DNA of 64,000 nt from NCBI GenBank assembly GCA_030425205.1, contig JAUIAP010000024.1, forward strand, positions 1 through 64,000, given 5' to 3'. A program made the position numbers and the translations under genes. Below the pieces are notes generated by a model that did not search any database, had not been told where the DNA came from, and was given only the letters and a program-made list of their open reading frames with translations. Shown piece after piece: positions 1 to 8,980 of this stretch (positions are counted from its first letter, which is position 1; each line of letters starts with the position of its first letter). This DNA comes from Anaerolineae bacterium (GTDB taxonomy: Bacteria > Chloroflexota > Anaerolineae > Promineifilales > Promineifilaceae).

Positions 1-1
1 C

Positions 2-820
2 TGCTGGCATCGCTACTGCATTGTCTCGTCTTTGTGGGTTTTGTGTCTTCATTTTGTTCTCTCATTGACCTGTTTGGACTCTATTTTCCATCGGTCATTC
101 ACTTACACAAAATGTAGGATACTCTCTGACCAGCGGCAACACCCGCCACGCACCAAGCCGCAGTTAGCAGCCACTGCCCCCAACCAATTGTGGTCTTGGG
201 ACATCACCAAGTTTCACACACCCCACAAGTACGTCTATTTCTATCTCTATGTGATTCTCGATGTCTTTAGCCGCTATGTCGTCGGTTGGATGGTGGCTGA
301 ACAAGAATCGGCTGCACTTGCCCAACAACTGATTGAGCAGAGCTGTCGCCAGCAACATGTCGTGCGTGACCAACTCACTCTCCACGCCGACAATGGCTCC
401 CCCATGATTGCCCTGACCACTGCACAACTGCTTGCAACGCTCGGTGTTGCCAAGACACATAGCCGACCGTACACGCCTAACGATAATCCATTTTCGGAGG
501 CTCAGTTCAAGACACTTAAATACCGCCCCGACTTCCCTGACCATTTTGACACCATTGCTGAAGCTCGTGACTGGTCTCGCACTTTTTTCGATTGGTACAA
601 CCACCAGCACCATCATGTCAATCTCGCTCTCCTCACACCCGCCGTCGTCCATGCCGGCAATGCTGCCCATGTTGTGCAACAACGCACCGACGTTTTGCAC
701 GCTGCCTTTGCCGCTCATCCCGAACGCTTCGTTCGCGGCATCCCTGTTCATCCCAAACCGCCCCACGCTGTTTGGATTAATCCCCCATCATCTGTTGATG
801 GCGAGACCGTTATACAGTAA
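2..820 (+). CDS. IS3-type transposase OrfB (rve integrase core), 5' partial
   Basis: The open frame enters from the window edge and ends at 820. It has the DDE integrase core of IS3-group OrfB transposases, which cut and join insertion-sequence ends. Visible are the first Asp in WSWDITK, the second in LHADNGSPM and the Glu in NPFSEAQFKTLKY, with 35 residues between the last two (DD35E). The C-terminus has the usual WYNHQHHH-type stretch. The N-terminal 40 residues keep only a faint trace of the helix-turn-helix part (TKCRIL against the usual TMYRIL). No OrfA and no terminal inverted repeats are visible, so this is probably an old, degenerate copy. It could still be intact if the upstream part lies outside the window. 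Confidence 0.75.
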   Translation, partial: CWHRYCIVSSLWVLCLHFVLSLTCLDSIFHRSFTYTKCRILSDQRQHPPRTKPQLAATAPNQLWSWDITKFHTPHKYVYFYLYVILDVFSRYVVGWMVAEQESAALAQQLIEQSCRQQHVVRDQLTLHADNGSPMIALTTAQLLATLGVAKTHSRPYTPNDNPFSEAQFKTLKYRPDFPDHFDTIAEARDWSRTFFDWYNHQHHHVNLALLTPAVVHAGNAAHVVQQRTDVLHAAFAAHPERFVRGIPVHPKPPHAVWINPPSSVDGETVIQ

Positions 821-841
821 ATTCAACATCTGAGTGTCCAA

Positions 842-1666
842 TTGCCATTGATACATTCCGCCGGCGGCTTTGGCGCAGGCTCTCTACTTGTGAACGAAAC
901 GGCTCCAACGCTTACAGTTCTGGAACAGACGGTTGTCCATCGCTATCTGACTTTCAACGAGGAGCGGCGGCGGCTGTTCTACACAGCCCCAGATAGCAAG
1001 CTGTTTTTTGAGGCAAATCGACATCTACTCCAAGTGTCACTTGCCAAAGATGACGAGGCGGCATTAGAAACGGATGCAGATCGCCTAGCGATTGCGGAGG
1101 CAGATCAAATTGTGCAATCTTTGTTCATTGAGACAAAGACAGCAAACGTGTTTGATGTAACGACGATAAGTTGCGATACACCGCTTGATGTTATCACGCT
1201 GTTGGGCGGCGGATTTGAGTCCACGATCCCATATCAAGGAGATGGCTTTCAATTTGGTTATCCAACTTCCCATGATGTAACGGAATGGGAGCATCCTGTC
1301 CTATTGCAGACACTCTCCGTTATTAGCAAAGAGCTACTTGCGGACGACACAATTCATCAAAAGCCAGAGGTGTTTATCTCGGTGCATGATAATTCGACGG
1401 GATTGACCCTGGATGACTGGTTAGCCAAGTATGCGCTCGACGAGGTTGGCGATGGCTTCCCCATGTATGTCGCTCCAACAAATTTGTGTGAGTTGAGCAT
1501 TGCCAGTCAGTCCGCCATTAGCTTCCAGACGACGTTCCCCTTGGATAGACAGACCACTTTGCTGCAACATAACGACACGATCATTGAAGTTGGATACATC
1601 CCTGTTCAATTTGAAGGCCTGGCGCAAGTTTTCGCACAGGTCATCGCATCGCTAACCTTTGAGTAA
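842..1666 (+). CDS. Hypothetical protein, possibly N-terminally truncated
   Basis: I do not recognise this 274-residue protein. It begins at a TTG codon. The frame is the same as that of the transposase upstream and is open straight from the transposase stop, with no signal peptide and no clear Shine-Dalgarno sequence. This suggests the 5' end was lost to the IS element. The predicted protein is acidic and soluble-looking. Its C-terminus (VQFEGLAQVFAQVIASLTFE) resembles the last strand and helix of PsbP-like domains found in envelope proteins of this kind of genome. That resemblance is my inference, not a firm hit. The next gene encodes a lipoprotein 56 bases downstream. Confidence 0.5.
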   Translation: MPLIHSAGGFGAGSLLVNETAPTLTVLEQTVVHRYLTFNEERRRLFYTAPDSKLFFEANRHLLQVSLAKDDEAALETDADRLAIAEADQIVQSLFIETKTANVFDVTTISCDTPLDVITLLGGGFESTIPYQGDGFQFGYPTSHDVTEWEHPVLLQTLSVISKELLADDTIHQKPEVFISVHDNSTGLTLDDWLAKYALDEVGDGFPMYVAPTNLCELSIASQSAISFQTTFPLDRQTTLLQHNDTIIEVGYIPVQFEGLAQVFAQVIASLTFE

Positions 1667-1722
1667 GACGTAACTGACAACTGTTTGTTCCATTTCTTTT
1701 GCGTCATGTGTATAGTGTCATT

Positions 1723-4536
1723 ATGTCCAAAAAAAGTTATTCTCTTCTGCTTTGCATTTTGATTTGGCTGACTGCCTGTCGTGATGTCGCAACGCCACTG
1801 GCAACCATTACGCCAACTGAGACGACCATAACGGTAACGCAAACGCCCCCGTCACCAACGGCACGCCTTGTGCAAACGCCAACCGATTCAGAGATAGCGA
1901 TTTTGGAGCCGACACAAATTCTAAGCGTGACACCGCTGCCAACACCGATCGCCTCATCCCCCACCCCAACCACTAGCCCAACCAGCGAGCGTGTAGAAAT
2001 GGAACCGTTTGAGATCGTGATGCAGTCTGAACCATTCAACACGTACATCGATCGAGAGACACGCCTAGCGATTCCGTTGGAAGCGAACTGGGAGGCAAGT
2101 CGTCACAACGACCAGACCATTGTCATTAGCAAGACGAACTATTACATTGACATCTATGTAACAGCGGGTTTGTCGGATACGTTGCCAACGATTCCAGTCG
2201 ATGATGATTTGATGGTGCTTGATCCGCTAGGTGTGCGGGAGTTGGGTCGTGAAATTACTCAATCGACCCTCATTAAAGATGGCAAGCGCGTCGCCTATCT
2301 CTACATCGATGACGGACAACCGTTGCAACATCAAGGTTTGTCATTTTATGCGGTTCTGTATGGAAATGATCCTGATGAAGCAGTTGATTTGCCAAACGAG
2401 ATTGTTGCGGAATCGGCCGAAATGATCAGCCAGCTTTGGTATGCAGATGCGTATTCGGCCGAGACTATCCCCATCCCCACCATTGACCCTACCGAACTGT
2501 GGTCAACGCATCATTTCACTTCCACCAATGGAGAATGGACGGCAACAAACAACGCCTTCCTACCAGTTGAAGACGGCAGCACTGGGCCCGAACCGCAGCA
2601 ACATCGCCAACTGTTTACGGTTGGGCGCGTCGCTGACGATCAAGTGTGGCGCGTCGTCGATACATTTGAGGGTTGGGGGCTGGGTGTCGGATATTACTCA
2701 CCACTGCACTGGCAAGAGGACAAGCTGTTTTTCACCTACACGCCCGTTGTCGATGGGTGCAGCACGGGTGAGAATGGGAGCAACGTCTTTGCGTTCGATC
2801 TGCAATCGGGCGCGGTTGAACAACTGCTGCCCACGATAGGGCAGATCCTCGCCTTTAATCCAGCCGGCACGCGCGTCGCGGTGGCTCAACAAGACGCTGT
2901 CACGGTCTATCATCTCAGCGGCAATCAGGTCAGATATACGTTTGGCATTGGCTCTTTTGTCCCCATCTTTTTGCAGTGGACACCAGCGGGCGATCAACTT
3001 TTGCTCGCCGTGCAGGATGACTATTGCAGTTACGACGGTCTGAAACGACTCTATCTCGTCGATTTAGCCGAGCGTGATGCTACGCTGCTCAATGGCACGG
3101 TTGACATCAAAACGTTCAATCAACCTGTCTGGCTCAACGAGTATGAACTGGTTGTGCGCGATTTTGAAGGGGAGTGGCTGGGGTCGTATCTAATCAACAT
3201 CGCAACGGGAGAGGTTATACCCTATGACGATGTGTACGATTGGCGACGTTATGAAGATGACGCGCTCAACTTGAGCGTGTTGCACGCCTCGATATGGACG
3301 GTAGCGCATGAAAATGGTACGACGCGCTTTGTCGATGCGGATGGGAAGGTGGTTGTGGGGGTACGCGATTATCCAGATCGGAATGGGATTTATTCGGTTC
3401 ATGAACTTGCCCAACGCATCGTCCCACCAACGTTTAAGAACACATTGGCACTGACCGAAACGACGATTGGCGTAAACACCGTCTATCAAACGAACACCAA
3501 TCTCTGGCTGGTTAAAGTGGAGGGGCGTTATTTGGGCGTTGAATTTGATGATGCCGAGATGATGGAGACATTTCTGCGCGGATTTTCGGCCGAATCACTC
3601 GACTTTCAGGACAACTACCGCATTGTCAGCAACGATGACTGGATCGCAGAGCTACGCGGCGGTGTCAACGTCACCGGCACGTTCACTGTCCAACGACGCG
3701 ATGGCACAGATGGCTATACCATTTTAGACATCCCGCAAACACAAGGGCTAGGCTATACAACCTATGAACCCCTCTTGTTCCACAATAATGCGCTTTACTA
3801 TTTGTCCTACAATGTCGCTGATGGGTGCGGCGGGGACTTTACAGTTGGGGGGACACCCATTCGATTTGATCTAAACAATGGGCGCGAATCACGAGCCGAC
3901 TTTAGCGGTTCGGGATTTACCATTGCACCCGACAACAAGACGCTCGCCTACATGCAACGTGAAGGTGACGCTGGCACGTTTTTGACCGTCCATGACCTCG
4001 ACACAGATGAACGGACACGCATTCCATATCGGTTCAATGAGGGTCAGGCGTTAGCGGGGTTGCTGCTTTCGGCCGATCTGAGCCGCATCGCCGTGGCGAC
4101 ACAGCGTGCAGATTGCAATGAGCTTGGTTGGTCAATTGAAACCATCGACCTCAGCAGCGGTGAGCAGTTGACCTACCTTTGGTCAGAAGAGCGGGAGCGA
4201 CAGTTTGGCAGACCAACCGCATGGGAAGGTGACATCATCACGCTCAGACGTTTCTGGGACTCTCCAGACGAATACCTTAACATCTGGACGGGTGAAATCA
4301 GCGATACTCCGCCGCAACCTGCCATGGAGCGCAGCGTGCGCGAAGCACAAGAACTGCTTGAAACCCATCTGCGCGTAGAGCAGATTGACGCGCTGCACAA
4401 TCTGATTGCGGACGAATTTGTGATCGGTGACCTGCACGGTGACCGCCAGACGGTTGATCGCAACACTGCTCTACGACTGCTCAATGCACAAACGCCGTTC
4501 CGCGCCCTGCGATTGACAGGCCGCGCAATTCGCTAA
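1723..4536 (+). CDS. Large lipoprotein with Thr/Pro linker and TolB/WD40-like propeller repeats
   Basis: This 937-residue protein starts at ATG 1723; a TTG eight codons upstream is less likely because the signal sequence begins at the ATG. Residues 1–19 form a lipoprotein signal peptide with lipobox LTAC and Cys19 as the lipidation site, so the protein should sit on the outer face of the membrane. Residues 20–95 are a Thr/Pro-rich spacer. A PsbP-like segment follows (about 100–250). The rest is beta-rich with repeated PD40/TolB-like blades, for example around AGTRVAVAQQD, SGSGFTIAPDNKTLAYMQ and LLSADLSRIAVA. The extreme C-terminus is helical. Just past it another frame reads LFGDLTPDNALGREQ, so a small frameshift near 4530 could have shortened the protein. 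The ligand is unknown. Confidence 0.65.
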   Translation: MSKKSYSLLLCILIWLTACRDVATPLATITPTETTITVTQTPPSPTARLVQTPTDSEIAILEPTQILSVTPLPTPIASSPTPTTSPTSERVEMEPFEIVMQSEPFNTYIDRETRLAIPLEANWEASRHNDQTIVISKTNYYIDIYVTAGLSDTLPTIPVDDDLMVLDPLGVRELGREITQSTLIKDGKRVAYLYIDDGQPLQHQGLSFYAVLYGNDPDEAVDLPNEIVAESAEMISQLWYADAYSAETIPIPTIDPTELWSTHHFTSTNGEWTATNNAFLPVEDGSTGPEPQQHRQLFTVGRVADDQVWRVVDTFEGWGLGVGYYSPLHWQEDKLFFTYTPVVDGCSTGENGSNVFAFDLQSGAVEQLLPTIGQILAFNPAGTRVAVAQQDAVTVYHLSGNQVRYTFGIGSFVPIFLQWTPAGDQLLLAVQDDYCSYDGLKRLYLVDLAERDATLLNGTVDIKTFNQPVWLNEYELVVRDFEGEWLGSYLINIATGEVIPYDDVYDWRRYEDDALNLSVLHASIWTVAHENGTTRFVDADGKVVVGVRDYPDRNGIYSVHELAQRIVPPTFKNTLALTETTIGVNTVYQTNTNLWLVKVEGRYLGVEFDDAEMMETFLRGFSAESLDFQDNYRIVSNDDWIAELRGGVNVTGTFTVQRRDGTDGYTILDIPQTQGLGYTTYEPLLFHNNALYYLSYNVADGCGGDFTVGGTPIRFDLNNGRESRADFSGSGFTIAPDNKTLAYMQREGDAGTFLTVHDLDTDERTRIPYRFNEGQALAGLLLSADLSRIAVATQRADCNELGWSIETIDLSSGEQLTYLWSEERERQFGRPTAWEGDIITLRRFWDSPDEYLNIWTGEISDTPPQPAMERSVREAQELLETHLRVEQIDALHNLIADEFVIGDLHGDRQTVDRNTALRLLNAQTPFRALRLTGRAIR

Positions 4537-4793
4537 TCTCAAAGCTCTTTGGCGACCTTACACCTGATAACGCGCTCGGCCGTGAGCAGTAAGAGACGAC
4601 CCTCATGTTCAGCTCTGGCTGGAATTCTGATCATCGACAGATCGAAACGGGTAAGGAGATGATCCAATAAATCGGCGGGGCGGTACATTTCACTTGTTGC
4701 GTTTCGGCGCGATACGTAAAACCGAGATACGAATTGGGCAGCGTCACTCCTTGCATTGCGGAGGCTATTTGAACAGTCGCCATTGACATTTGT

Positions 4794-5603
4794 TCATCTT
4801 TCCTGTTTGTAGAATGTAAAGTCTAACAAATTAAGATCGATGCTTTCCTTATACCTATTTATGTTATCTTCAGTTAATGAATAGTAATTCAACTCTTCAA
4901 TGAGCATCTCGCTATTGAACGACTTTCTCAATGCCTCTTGGTTATGGATGTCAATGGCACTTTGAAGACACTCAGATCCCGTTAACCAGACACCGATCTC
5001 AGAAAGTTCTATGACTGGTTGATGACATATAGCATGTATAGGTGCTCGTTTACTGAATACTTTAGCTTTAGGTACCTGATCGTAAGGAGTAATATACTGC
5101 AAGATATCGGATATAGGCTGTGGGGTTGTCATTTCAATAAAGATATCGGTTGCAAAATTTTGATTCGCGTCTATTGATCCCCATCCCCAATTATCTTTTA
5201 GCCTAAACCAAAACCGTTGCTTACTCATAGCCTCGTCTATTGTAGATGGGTCAATCAGGGTGCTTTGTGTAAGCAAGTCTAAAATATCTGATGTGTTTGT
5301 CTTTTGTGGAGTAATATTCTCCCAACATGGCGCAACGCATCGGTCTATATCAAATAGATAAGAGAGCTTGATAGGTGTTATTGGCGTTGGAATCGATGTT
5401 GCGTTTTCACTTGGGATTTGAATCGTAGTAATGCCTCGTATCTCCTGCGTAACTTGCATTGCTGTCTCACAAGGTAAAGAACATGACGACTTTTCTACTA
5501 CCCCCTCATTGTTGAGAATATTTGATTGACATCCAACTAGCATGACAAGCATAACAGCGAGGTGAAATAAAAGGTATTGTGATGTACAAATAAAAGTATC
5601 CAT
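4794..5603 (-). CDS. Putative lipoprotein of unknown function
   Basis: This is a 269-residue protein on the minus strand. I chose the ATG at 5603 over an upstream start at 5669 because it places a clean lipoprotein signal at the N-terminus, ending in the lipobox LVGC with Cys25. The mature part contains several Cys residues (CSLPCE, DRCVAPCWE, AICHQP, GSECLQS) that could form disulfides outside the cell. The motif CVAPCWENITPQKT is followed by an alternating helix/strand region, a style I associate with Chloroflexota envelope proteins. No enzyme motif is visible. Codon use is AT-richer than in the neighbours, which may mean separate acquisition. Confidence 0.55.
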   Translation of the reverse strand: MDTFICTSQYLLFHLAVMLVMLVGCQSNILNNEGVVEKSSCSLPCETAMQVTQEIRGITTIQIPSENATSIPTPITPIKLSYLFDIDRCVAPCWENITPQKTNTSDILDLLTQSTLIDPSTIDEAMSKQRFWFRLKDNWGWGSIDANQNFATDIFIEMTTPQPISDILQYITPYDQVPKAKVFSKRAPIHAICHQPVIELSEIGVWLTGSECLQSAIDIHNQEALRKSFNSEMLIEELNYYSLTEDNINRYKESIDLNLLDFTFYKQER

Positions 5604-5909
5604 TTTACTGCCAATTCGCTTGACAAAGCTTTTGGTGGTTGAGCTTGAGTTTGGATTTCTCCAGATCACCTCGAAAACAATTAGCCAGTCACGTACCTAC
5701 ACCACTACGTCACCAGCTTGCATTTTGGAGATGGTTGTGAACTTTAGGTCCTGATACACAAATCCAGCAAAGTATTTACTACTACATAGACATGCAAACC
5801 GTTCTTCGGATAAATCAACATTTTTCTGCATAAAGTTATCTTGATTTTTCACAACCCAACTCAGAACAACGTTCTTAGGTTAGTCATTGGAGGTTGCCAC
5901 AACTAAACC
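5604..5909. other. Intergenic stretch without a recognisable gene
   Basis: About 300 AT-rich bases lie between the lipoprotein start and the end of the BrnA gene. Both strands are broken by stops. I see no hairpin with a T-run and no convincing promoter. Confidence 0.5.
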
Positions 5910-6125
5910 TCAAGTCCACACCATTTGCAATTTCCGCTTTTCATTGACGCAATCTTGCAGATAAAGGTTAATCAGGCTTTGATAGGGCATTCCTGTCTCC
6001 TCTGACATGTTCTTAAAATAGGCGATCACATCCTCGCTCATTCGCAACGTCACCTGCTTTTTGAGCCGTTTTGCGTAAGGGTTGGGTCTCGACTTCATTT
6101 TTGACAAATCATATTGATCTTGCAT
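5910..6125 (-). CDS. brnA: BrnA-type antitoxin (ribbon-helix-helix)
   Basis: The 71-residue product is the antitoxin of a type II toxin–antitoxin pair. The family binds the BrnT RNase and represses its own operon. The sequence shows a basic N-terminus (YAKRLKKQVTLRMSEDVIAYF) forming the ribbon-helix-helix DNA-binding strand and first helix. The family signature follows (ETGMPYQSLINLYLQDC). It lies directly downstream of the toxin gene with a 4-base gap, the standard brnTA order with the toxin first. Length and motifs match the family. The pair is probably intact. Confidence 0.85.
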   Translation of the reverse strand: MQDQYDLSKMKSRPNPYAKRLKKQVTLRMSEDVIAYFKNMSEETGMPYQSLINLYLQDCVNEKRKLQMVWT

Positions 6126-6129
6126 TGTG

Positions 6130-6408
6130 TCACCTGTGATAATTACTTGCCTCTTGTTTGGTTGCCTTGCGTGCAGAGATGATGCGAATCACATGATCAT
6201 TCTCTCGATAGCAGTGACAAATCAACAAGATACGGCGTTTTGCGCTGAATCCCAGCATGAGAAAACGATCTTCCCAGTCAGAATGTTCGTCGTCATAAAA
6301 TTCAATCGCCGCATCGTCGTAAAAAACGGACTTTGCTTCCTCAAACGAAATGCCGTGTTTGCTGACATTTGTTTTAGCCTTCGCAGTATCCCATTCAAAG
6401 CGCAGCAT
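6130..6408 (-). CDS. brnT: BrnT-type toxin (ribonuclease)
   Basis: This is a 92-residue BrnT-family toxin. Characterised members are small RNases with a RelE-like fold that stop translation under stress and are held by BrnA. The start is placed at the ATG at 6408, because FEWDTAKAKTNVSKHGISF is the canonical N-terminus. A frame extending to 6447 adds 13 residues without family resemblance. Other family marks are SFEEAKSVFYD, DWEDRFLMLGFSAKRRILLICHC and the terminal IRIISARKATKQEASNY. The gene is followed immediately by its antitoxin. The upstream region carries a 24-base hairpin that may serve regulation. Confidence 0.88.
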   Translation of the reverse strand: MLRFEWDTAKAKTNVSKHGISFEEAKSVFYDDAAIEFYDDEHSDWEDRFLMLGFSAKRRILLICHCYRENDHVIRIISARKATKQEASNYHR

Positions 6409-6478
6409 ACAGACAGTGTATTTACTTTGTATGTTGTTGTCAATCATCAGTCGTGTATTTTGTCGAGATATGGTTTAT

Positions 6479-6497
6479 CAATTCATCGGTAGGGATG
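6479..6497. repeat. 19-nt dispersed repeat, copy 1
   Basis: The word caattcatcggtagggatg is repeated exactly at 10235–10253, and its core attcatcggtag occurs again at 8880. All three copies lie at or just outside gene ends. They may be pieces of a small mobile or extragenic element. Confidence 0.6.
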
Positions 6498-6521
6498 AGG
6501 GGAATTTCGGCCGAAACCCCT
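6498..6521. repeat. Intergenic hairpin centred on TTTCGGCCGAAA
   Basis: The sequence is AGGGG-AA-TTTCGGCCGAAA-CCCCT, an almost perfect inverted repeat with a 2-base bulge, lying between brnT and the peptidase gene. It is one of the very few intergenic copies of the dispersed octamer. It has no T-run, so it is unlikely to be a classical terminator. It could be an operator or an extragenic palindrome. Confidence 0.5.
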
Positions 6522-6581
6522 AAACTAACAGCCAACAACTATTGAAATAGATTACAACGCCGATAATAGGAGAATGACAAA

Positions 6582-7667
6582 ATGAAAGCGCGAGAATTAG
6601 GGATTCCATTTGACGGAACGACAGGCGAATTGAACGCCATTACCGACGTGCAGGGCGTTGAAGTTGGACATGCAACGCTGATCAAAGGCGACGGGCTGTT
6701 GCAGGTTGGACAAGGCCCCATTCGCACGGGCGTGACGGCGATTTTCCCACTTGGCAAACAGGCGACGGAGGGGGTCGCTGCCAACTGGTTTGCGCTGAAT
6801 GGCGTGGGCGAGATGACTGGGACTGTCTTTGTGGAGGAGTATGGCACGCTGTTCGGGCCGATTATGTTGACCAATACGTTAAGCGTTGGGGCGGTGCGCG
6901 ATGCGGTCATTCGCTGGTCGATGTCGCAAATTGAGGACGCGGAAACGCTCTTTTCGCGCAGTTTGCCGCTCGTCGCCGAGACGTTTGATGGCTATCTCAA
7001 CGACATCTACGGCTTTCACATTGCGGATGAACACGTCTTTGCCGCATTGAACGGTGCGCAATCGGGTGCGGTGGCAGAGGGGAATGTCGGCGGTGGAACG
7101 GGCATGGTCGCGCACTTTTTCAAGGGCGGGATCGGCACGTCATCCCGTGTTGTGGAAGTGGAAGCTGGGACATTTACTGTCGGTGCGCTCGTGCAGGCCA
7201 ATCATGGCAGTCGTGAAGATTTGGTCATCGCGGGTGTGCCAGTGGGCAAGGCGATTACCGACTTGATGCCAGAACAACGCTTGCCCAACGTCGAGGGGCA
7301 TTCGATTGTAATGATCGTGGCGACGGATGCGCCGTTTTTGCCGTATCAACTCAAGCGTATCGCCAAGCGTGCCGCAATGGGGCTGGCGCGGACGGGTAGT
7401 TTTGCCGAAAACAGTTCGGGCGACATCGTGTTTGCATTCTCAACCGCCAACCGCACAACAATGGATCAAGCCGATTTGGGACAGTATCAATTTATTCGCA
7501 ACGAGCAGATCGACCCGTTTTTCAAGGCGACAGTGGAGGCGGTGGAGGAGAGTATTGTCAATGCGCTCGTTTCGGCCGAAACGATGACAGGCGCAAACGG
7601 CATCACCTTTCACGGCTTGCCGCATGAGCGGGTGCTAGACCTGCTCAAAAAGTATAATCGCCTATAG
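6582..7667 (+). CDS. P1 family (DmpA-like, S58) aminopeptidase
   Basis: The 361-residue protein belongs to the DmpA/BapA family of N-terminal-nucleophile peptidases, which self-cleave and then remove N-terminal residues from peptides or D-Ala amides. Family marks are the N-terminal LNAITDVQGVEVGHATL, the GNVGGGTGMVAHFFKGGIGTSS loop, NHGSREDLVIAGVPVG and the cleavage region SSGDIVFAFSTANR. By analogy with DmpA, the new N-terminal nucleophile should be Ser279. The residue before it is Ser278, where DmpA has Gly. Length is normal for the family. An AGGAGA ribosome site precedes the ATG, and a strong terminator follows at 7680. It appears monocistronic and cytoplasmic. Confidence 0.88.
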   Translation: MKARELGIPFDGTTGELNAITDVQGVEVGHATLIKGDGLLQVGQGPIRTGVTAIFPLGKQATEGVAANWFALNGVGEMTGTVFVEEYGTLFGPIMLTNTLSVGAVRDAVIRWSMSQIEDAETLFSRSLPLVAETFDGYLNDIYGFHIADEHVFAALNGAQSGAVAEGNVGGGTGMVAHFFKGGIGTSSRVVEVEAGTFTVGALVQANHGSREDLVIAGVPVGKAITDLMPEQRLPNVEGHSIVMIVATDAPFLPYQLKRIAKRAAMGLARTGSFAENSSGDIVFAFSTANRTTMDQADLGQYQFIRNEQIDPFFKATVEAVEESIVNALVSAETMTGANGITFHGLPHERVLDLLKKYNRL

Positions 7668-7679
7668 ATTTCCGCACAT

Positions 7680-7704
7680 GCCTCTGTGATTCAGAGGCTT
7701 TTTT
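7680..7704 (+). terminator. Rho-independent terminator of the peptidase gene
   Basis: The stem gcctctg/cagaggc with loop tgatt is followed by six T residues, 13 bases after the peptidase stop codon. Confidence 0.9.
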
Positions 7705-7807
7705 GACCCAATTGCAACAAATCGATCAATTTTCAAATCATCTGTAAGTTTTTGCCTATTCGTGCGACTAACAGTGTAATGCGAACAAAAAATAACGAGG
7801 CTACCTA

Positions 7808-8293
7808 GTGGAACAGTTCTCCACAATGATCGTTGAGCAGCAAAAGCTCATCTACAAGGTGTGCCACATGTACGCCGATCTCCCCGAAGATGTCGAAGAC
7901 CTCTTTCAGGAGATTGTGCTAAATCTATGGCGTGCCTACCCGACGTTTGAAGGGAGGTCACAGGTCGGCACATGGTTGTACAAGGTTGCACTCAACACGG
8001 CGATTTCCCAATTTCGCACGGCGAAGCGTCGGCAATCGGCCGAAACCACACTCGACCTCACCACCTTACCAGCGATAGACAACGGCTACAACGCCGAGCT
8101 ACACGCGCTCTACGCGGCGATCCGACAGCTCAACAAAGTGGAAAAAGCTCTCGTCATTCTCTATTTAGAGGATCGCAGCTATCGTGAAATCTCGGAGATA
8201 TTGGGCATCTCTGAAAACTACGTCGGTGTTCAACTCAATCGCGTCAAGCAGAAATTGCGCGATCTGTCGGGAGCAGCAGATGTCACTAGATAA
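7808..8293 (+). CDS. ECF-type RNA polymerase sigma factor
   Basis: This 161-residue sigma-70 family protein of extracytoplasmic-function type redirects RNA polymerase to a small regulon. Region 2 is visible at residues 8–75 (YADLPEDVEDLFQEIVLNLW and the TWLYKVALNTA helix). Region 4, a helix-turn-helix, spans about 100–150 (KALVILYLEDRSYREISEILG, then SENYVGVQLNRVKQKL). The start is the GTG at 7808, eight bases after a GAGG ribosome site. The next gene overlaps it by 14 bases and encodes a membrane protein, the usual place for the cognate anti-sigma factor. Confidence 0.88.
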   Translation: MEQFSTMIVEQQKLIYKVCHMYADLPEDVEDLFQEIVLNLWRAYPTFEGRSQVGTWLYKVALNTAISQFRTAKRRQSAETTLDLTTLPAIDNGYNAELHALYAAIRQLNKVEKALVILYLEDRSYREISEILGISENYVGVQLNRVKQKLRDLSGAADVTR

Positions 8294-8876
8294 ACTAAAA
8301 ACTGCGTGGCAAGACGACAAATTGCCCTTGCCACCCAATGAGGAAAAAAAGATGTCTCAAATTACGCAGATGATTGAAAATAATGTCACGACGATGATGG
8401 AGGGGCAACGACAGCACTTTTTCCGCTCACTCTTGCGGATGCTCGCCGTGCCAGTGATTGCGACAGCCCTTTTCTATTCAATGAGCGACGGATTTACCAA
8501 TGAAGCCGACCCAATCAGCACATGGCTGATTATGCTTGTCGGCTTTGTCCCGTTCATTCTGTTTTTCTGGTCACGCTATCGACGCACGGGCGCGGCAATG
8601 AGCGCACCAACGGCTGATGTGCGAACGCAGTTGCCCAAGACGATTAGCTTTCTGCGTCGCAATCAGCGTGCTGAGGTGGGGCTGACACTGCTGATTGCGC
8701 TGCTGGCGGTTGTGAGTGTTGTTGTCGCAATGGTGAACAATGTCGGCGTGGTCATGCCGATGGTTGCTGCGCTCATTTTGGCAGGAGTTGTAACGTGGCG
8801 AACATGGCGGCGTTATCAGAGTCAGTTGGTGGAATTGAATGGGTATCTGACGCAACTGAATGAAGTTGAGGCGTGA
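8280..8876 (+). CDS. Membrane protein, probable sigma-factor partner
   Basis: This 198-residue protein starts at ATG 8280 inside the sigma-factor gene; an upstream in-frame ATG at 8184 lies deep in the sigma gene and is not credible. The N-terminal 60 residues are soluble and charged (LDKLKTAWQDDKLPLPP). Four membrane segments in two hairpins follow, around residues 60–80, 86–104, 137–157 and 160–178. No zinc-binding HxxxCxxC anti-sigma motif is present. Translational overlap with the sigma gene makes a regulatory partnership likely, but that is inference from position. The orientation would put the N-terminal domain in the cytoplasm. Confidence 0.65.
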   Translation: MSLDKLKTAWQDDKLPLPPNEEKKMSQITQMIENNVTTMMEGQRQHFFRSLLRMLAVPVIATALFYSMSDGFTNEADPISTWLIMLVGFVPFILFFWSRYRRTGAAMSAPTADVRTQLPKTISFLRRNQRAEVGLTLLIALLAVVSVVVAMVNNVGVVMPMVAALILAGVVTWRTWRRYQSQLVELNGYLTQLNEVEA

Positions 8877-8980
8877 GATTCATCGGTAGCAATTTCGGTA
8901 TATCGGCTTTAGCCAATGCGGTTTTCAAACCAGAGGAGATTATCCGTACCCCAGTCTTTCCTAACAGGCTGAAGATAATC

